Shown here piece after piece: positions 1-10,500 of a DNA stretch of 64,000 nt. Below the pieces are notes generated by a model. It had not been told where the DNA came from, did not search any database, and saw only the letters and a list, made by a program, of their open reading frames with translations. A program made the translations under genes and the position numbers. Position 1 is the first letter of the stretch; every line of letters begins with the position of its first letter. Where the stretch lies: positions 7,793 to 71,792 of the forward strand of contig RHPI01002533.1 of assembly GCA_009103225.1 (NCBI GenBank), given 5' to 3'. Origin of the DNA: Chlorokybus atmophyticus (Eukaryota; Streptophyta; Chlorokybophyceae; Chlorokybales; Chlorokybaceae).

Positions 1-2
1 AG

Positions 3-1094
3 GCCAAGCAGCGGCAGGAGGCGGAGGCCAAGGCCAAGCTGGATGAGGACAATGCCAAGCAGCGGCAGGAGGAGGCCGAGGCCAAGCAGAGGCAGCAGGC
101 GGAGGCCAAGGCCAAGCAGGATGAGGCCAATGCCAAGGCCAAGCAGAGGTTTGAGGCCGAGGCCAAGCAGCAGCAGGAGGAGGCCAAGGCCAAGCAGGAT
201 GAGGCCAATGCTAAGGCCAAGCAGGAGGAGGCCGAGGCCAAGCAGAGGCAGGAGGCGGAGGCTAAGGCCAACGAGGCTAAAGACCAGCAAAGGCAGGAGG
301 CTGAGGCCAGGAGCCAGCAGGAGGCTGGCGCTATGCAGGTTGATGCCGCTGTTGAGGAGGAGGCTGATGCTATCAGTGATATGTCAATTGACATCAGCAC
401 CGCAGCAACCAGTGACACCAGTGACACCAAGAAACGCAGACGCCGCCCGTCACGCCGCCAACAGCGAGCTGCTTTGCAAAGGGACAACACGCCTTCCGGT
501 GCTTTCCAGAAGCTGCATCGTGTGCAACAGGGGGAGCGCACCGTGGACGAATATCACGCGCAGTTTGCACAATTGTGCGGGGTGGCAAACACCTGCGTTG
601 AGCTGGTGCCTAAGGCCCTTAAACTACAACTGTTTCTCCAGGGACTCAGGAAAGTAGTGCGCATTGGCGTGCCCAAGGGTCCTTGCAACCAAGATTGGAA
701 TGCTGATCAGTTCGATTTGCTTGTGTCGGCTGCCAAGACTTATGAACGGACCTTGCTTGTTAAACAGCAAGCACACCTCCTAGATCGTTCAAAGTTTGAG
801 TTCGGCAAAGCAAGGCCAAGCAGGTTGCAGAAATTGGAACGACTGGAACAAATCAGCAGTCGTCGGGAGGGCAAGAAGCTGGCACATCAAGCTGCATATC
901 AGCGTGAGCAGGAGATGATAGCTGCACAGGAGACCCTTGAGCAGCAGGAGCAGCTGCGTAAGCAGCTGAAGCGGCAGAAGGAGGAGGAGCGCCAACAGAT
1001 AAAGCGAATGGCTCAGCAGGGAAAGGAGCAGCGGAAGCAGCGGCGGGAGCAGAAGGAAACACAGCAGCAGCAGCAGCCGCAGCAGCAGAGGTAG
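3..1094 (+). CDS. Coiled-coil Gag-like protein, 5' end off the window
   Basis: An open frame runs from the left edge to a TAG stop at 1092-1094 (about 363 residues visible). The first ~105 residues are Ala/Lys/Gln/Glu heptad-like repeats (units of the AKQRQEEAEA type), predicted to be coiled coil. An acidic Ser/Thr segment and a basic KKRRRR patch follow. Residues ~165-255 contain VDEYHAQFAQL and LKLQLFLQGLRK, resembling the Retrotrans_gag capsid fold of Gypsy-type Gag proteins. The C-terminus returns to charged coiled coil and ends in poly-Gln. No CCHC zinc knuckle, protease or RT follows, so this is either a Gag-only element or a host gene derived from Gag. The repeat coding is a minisatellite of GAGGCCAAG-like units. 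A TGTAA motif lies just after the stop. Gag homology is inferred from pattern only. Confidence 0.55.
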   Translation, partial: AKQRQEAEAKAKLDEDNAKQRQEEAEAKQRQQAEAKAKQDEANAKAKQRFEAEAKQQQEEAKAKQDEANAKAKQEEAEAKQRQEAEAKANEAKDQQRQEAEARSQQEAGAMQVDAAVEEEADAISDMSIDISTAATSDTSDTKKRRRRPSRRQQRAALQRDNTPSGAFQKLHRVQQGERTVDEYHAQFAQLCGVANTCVELVPKALKLQLFLQGLRKVVRIGVPKGPCNQDWNADQFDLLVSAAKTYERTLLVKQQAHLLDRSKFEFGKARPSRLQKLERLEQISSRREGKKLAHQAAYQREQEMIAAQETLEQQEQLRKQLKRQKEEERQQIKRMAQQGKEQRKQRREQKETQQQQQPQQQR

Positions 1095-2613
1095 CTGTAA
1101 CAGCAACCTCGAGGTTGTTCACTTCACGACTACCAGCTTTGCAGGTTGGAACACGCATGGACACTGCTTGTACAATAGCAAAAGTTGCAAGTATTGCTCT
1201 CGTTAACATCTGCTGCTGTTGTGTTTGCAGGAGCCTCTGCTACCTCACCATGCCTGTGCAGAATCTATCGTTCTCGCAGCGTAGGGCCAACCTCATGTGT
1301 AAGTGTATATATTAATTCAAGCTGAACACAGAGGCATCTTCTAGATTTAGCCCTCTGTTTTCTCATTCCCGATTCGGGTCTGAGCTCATGCTGAATGCAG
1401 AGGCATCCTCGTGAATAAGCCCTCTGCTTGCTCATTCTGTCTTTGTATGCAGAGCGTAGGGGCATCACCCTGTGATTAAGCCCCCTTCTTGCTCACTTTC
1501 TTGCCCCCTTCTTGCCTGTGCCACTTGCTTTCGCTGCTAACCAGCAGGAAGTGGAGGTGTTCTTCCAGGTGACATGACAGGAGCTTGACATGACAGGATA
1601 GAGGAAAGACAATCTCGTAGTCTTTGTACAGGATAGAGTGTGTTAGCTCTAGCTGCCTGTCTGCGTGTGTTGAAGGATTGCAGCAAAATGCAATCACCCA
1701 CATCTGCCTGTCCTTGTATGCTTAGGATCATCCCGACTGCACGCGGGTTCACTGCGAACGCACCGCTTTGGGAGCCTTGCTGGCTGCTGTTTGTATGCAG
1801 TCACGGCACACAGGTAAGTGTGACAGCACTTGTAGAGTGGAGGTGGTAACAGAAGTCCGCAGTAAGTCATGAGGTATGCATCGCTCTCGTGCATATACTA
1901 ACTGTGATTGCATTTCACCTTCTCAACCACCTCCAGCCTCTGCATGGAACTTGTTGGTCGCGATCTGCTCCAGGGCTTTTGGATGGACGGCGGTTGTACC
2001 TGCCGCTGGGGTTGGGTTGCTGTTTGTGATATGGCAACTCAGGCTGGCAGTCCTTCTCCCCCCACCCACCCGAGAGAACACCTCTTGCTGCTGTTGACAT
2101 GCCGCCCTCGTACTGGCACGCCCTCGTACTGGCCCCGGCAACCGCTGAAACCGGGCATGTGTCCAAAGATTGCACGCAACCAAAGGCATGCGCACAGCAA
2201 CCTAGAAGTTCTCCTTCTCCGCCCACCCACCCGACACAAAACCTCCTGCGGGTTTACTGCGAACGCAGGATGTGGTCCTGCAGAGCCGTCTCGCGCAAGT
2301 CACGTACTGTAGACTTTGTGCACATGCTCAGAGCCTCTGGTTCATGACTTTCGCGAGTCAGCTTTGGTTGGACCATACCCTGCGTTCGCAGTGAACCCGC
2401 AGGAGGTCTAGTCTCGGGTGGGCGGACGGCGCAACAGGGCATGAAGGTGCTCTGGAAGAGACCCTGCCCAGCAGGTCAGTCTTTCCCGTGCTGGCAAACA
2501 GAGGCATCCTCGTGATTAAGACCTCTTGCTGACTTTATTGGGTCGCTCATTCTGTTGTTGGGTTTGAGTTCAGGCTAACAAAGTGGCCAGCAATCAAGAG
2601 CTACCTCTACCTT
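1095..2613. repeat. Gene-free stretch with dispersed and inverted repeats
   Basis: No convincing gene is seen. A degenerate ~60-bp unit (AGAGGCATC...TTAAGCCCTCT...GCTCATTCTG) occurs about three times at 1328-1500 and again near 2502-2575. The phrase GGGTTCACTGCGAACGCA recurs near 1745 and 2247 and is inverted near 2388, so 2225-2268 and 2389-2437 form a long imperfect inverted repeat with a ~120-nt loop. A CCCACCCACCCGA motif is repeated near 2063 and 2223. The stretch could be UTR or terminal sequence of the flanking mobile genes. Confidence 0.5.
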
Positions 2614-4241
2614 TCAGTAAAAAGGAGGGTAATCAACAGTGAAGCCTATTGCTTCCAGCAACAGCCTGCCTACATGTTCAGAGTAAGTTGGTGGAATGGC
2701 ATTCTTGACTTCCGATTCCGCATCCATCCACTCCACCTGCATGGCAGACTGCCACCCTGCAATCGTGCCACGGCAGGATGCTTGGCCGTACACCGGGTAA
2801 ATTTGCCTCTCCCCAGGTAGCAACTGCCGGCGCTGCTCCGGGTGGGTGGCCAGCTCTCCAAGTGCACAACCAGTGTGGTTGCATTTCAAGTCTGAGTGCA
2901 GTGGAGGGTTTGTCTCGAAGATGCGATGACGATACACATCCAACTTGAACATGGTGCCACACAGCTTCAGGTGAGTTGTCATGTGTCCTGATGCGCCTGC
3001 GACATTCTCTATCACCCATGGCTTGCCGCTCAACTGCAACTTGGCTCTTATGGGGTCAATCAGGTTGACGTGCTCCCATCGATTGCCGTACGCGGAGCGC
3101 TGTGTAGTGGGAATGGCCCCACTTAGAGCTTGACATGGAGGACTTGCCCACACCGCAGCGTATGCTGTCGGGTCAGCGTCCATTGCATCCATCTGGCAGA
3201 ACTTGAATGGGTATGACGGTTGTGGCTTGTTGTCGATGCCCTCAACATCAAACCCTGCCCTGTACAGACCCATGGCTACACCACCAGCGCCGCAAAAGAG
3301 ATCCAGTGCGCGCGGCCTGCAACGTCTTCCGTTTGAGTCTATTGGTGTGCGTGTGATCAGAAGGGGTGGGGGCTTGGGCCATCGATCGAGCTCTCGACCA
3401 GGCAAGTCTTGCAGTTTCAGACAGCTTTGACCACCAACACGAACCATTACGTCGTAACCCTCACGCACAGCTGCCATGTTCCAGTTCTTTATCAAGATGT
3501 GGTGCAGCCGTGGGTCCTCAACGAAATCGTCGTACTTGATGGTATGTTTTCCTGAGCCACATGTTTGCCTGAGCCGGTGCTTGCATGAGCGTGCGCATGT
3601 AAATACTCTGCAGTATACCTGTGTTGGCATAAAAAGTGATGATGTGGCCTGCATACCAGGAGCTCATTCCTGGCCAGTACACCACAACGCGGCATGCTAC
3701 CAAAGACTGCCCCTCATCAACAATCTCCTTCCGCCAAGCAGCCAGTGTCGCGACATCGTCGACAACCGCGTTCCCCTTTGGCATTCAAGAGTAAGTTGGT
3801 CATGCATGCAAGCGCTGTTTTGTTGTTTGCAAGGACAGTTCAACTCACCCTGTTGTTGACATCGTCTTCGATTACCGTGGACTTGCCGCGACCGTTGCGC
3901 ACGAGCTGACGTCGAACCATATTGCACATCTGCCCATCGTGATATGCTCCAGGCCATGCCCAAGGCAGGTGATTCATGGGCTCGCCGTCCCACTCAAACT
4001 TGGAAAGCGAGCACTGCAGGCAAGTGCACTCCTCCCAAAAGAAATCTGGCCTCATGCATTGTGCCAGCAGTCTGCATTGCCTCACATTGTCCCCCCTTGC
4101 CTTGTGGTGCCAGCAGGCTTCATAGAAGCCATACTGCTCACTGTACAGCTTGCACTTCTCTTCATGCTGTTGCAGACGTCTGTTGTTGCCATTCCTCACC
4201 AAGTATGCTTTGCAGAAGCTACACACTTTGACGCCGCGCAT
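2614..4241 (-). CDS. Zinc-finger/Tudor-like/cytosine-5 DNA methyltransferase
   Basis: Three exons (4241-3849, 3775-3619, 3551-2614) join with GT-AG introns of 73 and 67 nt into 495 codons plus stop; the total length is divisible by three. Residues 7-30 are a Cys2-His-Cys finger (C7, C10, H26, C30). Residues ~150-200, restored only when intron 2 is removed, look like a Tudor-type barrel (VVYWPGMSSWYAGHI then HTIKYDDFVED). Residues ~266-480 are a C5-methyltransferase: motif I LDLFCGAGG, motif IV SPPCQ with the catalytic Cys at ~323, motif VI ENV, motif VIII RHRIFE and a motif X-like IPPTYSEHVGR. The target-recognition part is small, and the order GIDNKPQPSYPF...SPPCQ...IPPTYSEHVGR is typical of phage and bacterial-plasmid Dcm enzymes. 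This suggests horizontal acquisition. It is divergently arranged ~290 bp from the transposase gene. No frame breaks are seen, so it may be active. Confidence 0.85.
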
Positions 4242-4531
4242 GCTGGCGCCACGCTACCTGGCACACAAAACCTAGAAGCTAATGCACTGGACGGAAGAAG
4301 AAAAGGAGCATGTACGCAAATTGTGGAGCATATCCGGATTGACTTTCTGGCTTGTTTTGAATCGGGATTGGATGTGTCCTAAACCCTTAATTTACGGCAG
4401 GCAGCCATGACGGTGGCGACGGCGGCGGTGTCAGCGGCGGCAGCGTGCCTGCAGGTCTTTGCTTTGGCTGTATGGAAGTTGATTGGAAGTTGCTTGCAGT
4501 ATGTTGGCTGACTGCTTTTGATGTTTGTAGC
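4242..4531. promoter_or_regulatory. Putative bidirectional promoter between methyltransferase and transposase
   Basis: The 290-bp gap separates two divergently transcribed starts. It contains AAACCCTTAA (near 4382), and ACGGTGGCGACGGCGGCGG-like GC repeats just before the transposase. Shared promoter use is inferred from geometry only. An extra upstream exon for either gene cannot be excluded. Confidence 0.35.
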
Positions 4532-7500
4532 ATGAGCTACTTTCGCAGGTGTTTTTGCCGCGACTGCAAAGGGAGCAAAGTGTTCACACACAACCACATT
4601 AGAAGGGCTGAATATCATGAAAACTTTGGCAAAAACATGTGGTGTGGCACTCCAGAAGCTGTTGCTCCTGAATACCGTGATCGACTACAACCCCATGAAC
4701 TTGAAGAAGCTGATGCTGCTGTTGCTGCTGCATCCTTACACATGTCGTCAGGTACGAGAGAAACTTCTCTACAGCTTTGAATCTATACAACAGGCTGTCT
4801 GATCATTGATCTGGCTTGCCCCAGGTGAAGCTCTCCATGACATCGAACAATTGCTAGTTGGGAACGACGCTACTGAACATGTTGACACAGGCACGCCGTT
4901 GCAACCGAGTGTTGAATCTCCTTTCAATGTTGCAGCCAACTTGCAACCAGCAGGTACGACCTGACTTGCGTGGCATGTTGACATTGCGGATGCTGTGCCT
5001 CTCATTGTTCATGTGCCACTAGACTCATTGCAGCTGGCAGGTTGTGATCCGTGTGCTCATGAAGGACAATGTGCTTATGGAGAACAACGCGGATCTCACC
5101 CAGCATTTTGTGGAATTGAGAATGCTACATTGCAAGAGCATCAAGGTGCCAGAACCAAATCCACAAATGGACAAGTAGAGCCTGAGACGCCAGTGCACTG
5201 CACCTCCACTGCTGAGCAAGTCGATGCGGAGCAAGGTGATGCGGAGCAAGGTGATGTTGCCGGCGAAGACCAAGACTATGAAACCGATGTGGAATCGCAG
5301 CCAGACGAGGCTAAATGCGTTGATGATGCCATGCTACTTGACAAGGTGAATGCTGCGTTGCTGGATAATGCAAGCAACCCTGTTGTTTTCGGCTCTCGTA
5401 CAACCCCTCTAGGCATTTCCATGCTGCTATTGGTTCTGGCGCAGCTACATCGAATACCCTTCAATTTTATGCATAAACTGCTCAGGTTGGTGGGTAAATT
5501 ACATTGCTGACTGCTCAGCCTGTTCAGAACTGATGTGTTTCTGTGTGCCAGGTTGTTGCGTGGCATCCTCTTGCCTAAGGAGAATAAGATGCCAGGCAGC
5601 ATGCACGAGCTATTGAAATGCCTTGAAGGCCTCAACATGGGCTTCCACACATATGATGCCTGTCGCTGTGATCACATGTTGTATTGTGGCCGACATGCCA
5701 ACAGGATACTTTGCAAAGGTGAGCAATTGTTGCAAATGTTCACTACAATGGGATTTGATTAGCATGTCCCATCAGCATACGACTTGCTTATGCAGTCTGC
5801 AAGGCCCCTCGCTACCGCAACATAGGAGGTAGACAAGTTGCATGGAAGATTGGGCGTTACTTTGACGTGCCTGCTGCGCTGAGGGCTCTGTACCTAAAAC
5901 CTAGTGTTGCTGCGGAGATGATGGCGCACACAAATCGAAGTCAGGATGGGATTATGCGATCTATACACGGTAACATTGCCAAGTTCAGTGGTAAATGAGG
6001 CACGACTGTGTGCATGATTGTGTTGGTGAGCGGCTGGGGCAGTCCAATGCAAGCCCTCAGTGTCCGTGCCTTGTGCTTTTGTGTGCGTGGCGCTGAGGCG
6101 GCATGTAAGACCTCGGTGTCCTTGCCTGTGTTTGTTTGTGTGTCGGCGAGGTGCTGGGGCGGTATGTAAGACCTCAGTATCCAGCCTTGCGATTGTATGC
6201 ATGTTTGAATGTGTTGTGGGGCTGGGGCAGTTGGTCGTAAGCCCTTGGTGTACTTGCTGCTGTCAGACTCGCCAATGTTCAAGGACACTGAACAACGCTA
6301 CAGCCGGTTTGCCAAAGAACCACGCAATGTGCGCCTAGCGATGTTCATCGACGGGATGAGCCCGTTCAAAGATCCGCACAAAGGTATAAAAGAGCATTTT
6401 TCTTCCTGTATGCTCGTTGCAGTGTAACTGTACGAATGGCAGCAAAGGGTTTGTTGAGTTGCAGGGAACTATGAGTTTTGGGTTGTCACAATCTCAGTGT
6501 TGAACCTGCCCATTGCCAAGATGCACAAGACAGACACTACATTTCTAGCTGCTGTAATCCCTGGACCCAAACAGCCAGAGAATCTACAGGCTTATCTCAA
6601 GCCAATTATTGACCAGTTGGGAGATCTCTGGGAAGGTATGGTTTCAACGCAGCTAGGATAAGCAGCTTCCATTACTGCAGTCATGCTTGACAAATGCGCA
6701 TGACTGAGGCATGTAATCTGCTGGCATTTGTTGTAGGTATAGACATATATGACAGCCACCGCGACGCAGTTTTCCGTTGCAGATCTATTCTGGAGATTGT
6801 AATCCATGATTACCCAGGTACGCAAGCAGCAGCAGTGTTTGCACTTACTGTTATCAGTGTCTGACTGTATCTGTATATCGGACTGTCCTTGCAACCATGG
6901 TTGTGGCTACTGAAGTACATCATGTTGGTTGCGCAGCTCTGGCAAAAGCTGCCTTGCAGATGGCGCATGGAGCCATCTTTGGCTGTTCAAAGTGCGAGTG
7001 CAGTGGAGAACATGTGGAACTTCTCAAAAAGGTGATCTATCAAGGCCACCGCCGGTACCTACCGGATGACCATCCTTACAGAGTTGATGAGCGTTGGCCG
7101 CAACCAGAACACAGACCTCCACCACCCATGCGGACTGCAGAGAGCGTGTACAGGTGAGCAATCTCAGTTGATTGCGCATTCGGTTGCAGAACATAGGTAT
7201 GTCAGCTATGGATGCCATGTGATCAGGTATGCTATGACATCTCGCAACAGCAAGCGTCCACTGCACTCCAAGAGACATCCTTCAAAGACCTCCGGCATCC
7301 TTGGACTGAGCTGTTTTCACGACCTTCCATATTGGCTACCGTTACAAAAATCTGTCAAAGGTCATGTGGTTGGCCCTATGCACATTTTTGCCAACCTGGC
7401 AACCAACTTTGCAAATCTCCTAGCTGGCTTGCGCGACAGCATCGAATCACGAGAAGATCTGCAGCAGCAAGGCCGCATGCCTGAACTCTGGCTAGAGGTA

Positions 7501-10500
7501 CGTATGTAGTCGGCCTCGTTGACATGTGCCATAGTTGGATTTAACCAAGGACTTGAACCTATGTGCTGCAGACAGAGATGAAGATGAAGGATGGAAAGGA
7601 AGTCGCAGTCAAGGTAAAACCCCAGGCTCCATGGACAATCACAGATGTAGGACTGGTTGAGCAATTGCTCTCCGGCGTGAGGGTTTCAAGCACTTTCGGC
7701 TCGAAACTGCAGTCTTTCACAAAGCATTTAGGTGAGATAGCCGTTATATGTTTTGTGTTTACGCTAAAGCAATGATTCTCCATGCATGGACAACTTTTGA
7801 CATGGAGCATGCAGGCTCGATGAAATCGCACGACAAGCACAACTTATGGTCGGTCGTTTTTCAGTACGTGCTGCGCTCTGCACACGACATTGGAGAAGAT
7901 CAGAAGAGAACCATCTTCAAACTATGCGACATCTATCAACGGCTGACTGCATTGGAAGTAAAGCAGTCACACCTCGAAGAATTGAAGGTTGGCTTTAATA
8001 ACACTTTACTCTGCATGCCCAGCTCCTATGGCATGCGTAGCTTATTACTTAGTGCAGGTGCTGGTGCATGAGGCACAGTCTGAAGTGGAGCTGTTCTTCC
8101 CGCGAACTTCTCTCACAATGATGCTGCACCTCCTTGGCCATCTACCAGAGCAGTGCATGTGGCTTGGTCCGACGCGTGACCACTGGGAGTGGGCACATGA
8201 ACGCTTTATGCAGTGGGTGAAGCGCATGATATTTGCAAGGCAGCATGTGGAAGCAAGCATCTGCAAAAGGCAAGTTTTGTGTGAGCCCACTGAGAGTTAC
8301 GTGCAAACTTTCCACATTGTTTGCCTTGTTCAAGTGCCAGTTGCATCTGCAGATACTCTATCCAGCTCATGCTGAACACTTACATGGACACCTTGAAGCG
8401 ACTTTTCTCCGACATCAGTTTGCGATCGGGCAAGCAACGAGATGATGACGACTATGTGCTCTGCGGACGGAGACACCGTATTGAGGTTGGGGATAAAGAT
8501 AGTAAGACAAGGCAGGAGCTCGAGTGGTGGTTGGCTGAGAATGACGATGAATACAGGCTGTTAAAAGAGTAAGTTGCTTTGGGAGTTGCTGTTTTGTACG
8601 TGATGTCCAACGCGCAGACAGTATGATTTATTTATGGGTTGCTGCTACACAGAGAGTTCAGTCGGGAGGTGAACAAACGCAGGATGGCAAGGGAAAGGGC
8701 TCAAACACAAGGACATGTCGTGGCAAAGGACTTGGAGCATATGACTAAGCTGCATCACTGGCGTGGACCTGCTAGGGAGCTTACAAAGCACGAGATGGAG
8801 CTGTTGAGCGGTCCAATCTTTTCAAAGTACATCAAGCGATACTTCAGAGCACGCTACAAGGACATCGGTCAGTTCAGAGCAGAGGAAATGGAGAAGAAAC
8901 TCCGCACCATGGACTGTGGCGTGTTTACCGTTGGGCGTGACTCAGATGACCCAACCAAGAAGATCCATTGGTATGGCAGGGTGCAATCCTTTTATGTTGT
9001 GGTGATAGCTGGTCGGGAGCACCAGCTGCTCAGAGCTAGGTGGTACATGAGCAACCAAGTCCAGCACAATGGAGGATTTGCAATCTTAAGAAAAGACAAG
9101 CCCCGCTTTGCAGAACAAACCTACCTTGATTGCAACCTGGTAAGTGGCTGTGTTGCAATCGTTTTGGCGTGTGCTTGGTGTGATGATAGTAAATTGAAAT
9201 AGTAGTATGAAAATGGCTGATGAATATCCCTTCTTGCTGGCAGGTCAAGGGCCAGTGGTTTGAGGGAATTGATCCCCATGACAACAAAGTAACAGTAGCG
9301 CTTGTTAAAGACAGGCGCAGTCTCATGCGTCGAGGCATGCACCGGGACACTCCGGTAAGAGGAGAGTTAACAACGTTGTCCATTAGAATCTGGATGTCCT
9401 CATATATCCTGAGTTTTGGCATCACATACAACCGTCTTGTGTACTTGGTGCAGGGTGCTCAAAGCGAAACCAATAGCGCTTCGAGCGAGGTGTCATGGAC
9501 CACACGCCGCGACTGGCATTTTGAGTACAAGAGGTACTGTTTGCGATTGTGATGCCTCGTATCCCTACTGTGAGACTGTAGACCTGGCCACTGAACCTTT
9601 GTTCACAGGATGAGACCGAGACTGGAGCTGGATGCGTTGGAACATCGGGAACATGAAGACTACTGCTTTGTCTGCAAGGATGGGGGCACCATATCTGGCT
9701 GCGATGTGGAAGGTTGCTGGAAAAGCTACCACGCGCACTGTGTCTCTATGCCGCCTGTGGAGGATGAATATTGGGAGTGCCCAAGGCATGAGTAAGTGGG
9801 GTTCATTGCAGCAAATGCTTGGCATCTTGTTGTGAGGAACTTCACTCCTAGAACCATCATCATTTGTACTGAACCAAAACACAGGTGCCATGTGAAGAAC
9901 TGCAACGAAGCAGCTTTTCAAGTCTGCGCGACGTGTCCAAACAGCCTCTGTCGACGGCACGTTGTGGGTAGCATGGTTGAGGTTACGTGCTCGCGATGCG
10001 CTGCATACGAAGAAGGTGGTGCTTCAGCGCAGCTCCCAAGGGAGAGCCTTGCTCGTCGTTCTCTGCCGGGCAGTTGCGGTAGGATTTCACAACCTGTGCA
10101 GAGTGGGGTTCAACACGTTGAAGAGAGTGGGGATGAGGCTAACAATGGTAAGCTGCTGTGTGCTTGAGCTTGTTGATTTGCGTTGTGGTTCTTGCCCAAT
10201 TGAACCATTTATGGCTGCAGAGGCAGTCATGATGGAAGTTGACGATGAAGACGAAGAGGGCTGTAATCAGCAACCCACGACGGCTGCGGCAGTTGTGGAC
10301 CTCGTGGGCAGCGATGATGACATCATGGTGCTGGACGATCCAGTCAACAACCCGCAGCCGTCAACACTGCAGCCACTGTTCATTTACCCTAGTGCAAGTG
10401 CACGTGATGCGGTGCCAGTGCTTGAAACGGACAGGAGGTTGCTGGATGGCAGACAAGAGCTCAATGACACCATCCTCCACTTCTTTTGCAGGTATGTGAT

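Noticed and set aside
789-1209. Leu-rich and Ala-rich minus-strand ORFs opposite the coiled-coil ORF
   Set aside because: They are complements of CAG/GAG-rich coding DNA; composition alone keeps them open.
2614-4241. Methyltransferase as phage or bacterial contamination
   Set aside because: It has two GT-AG introns that restore the frame and lies between clearly eukaryotic mobile genes.
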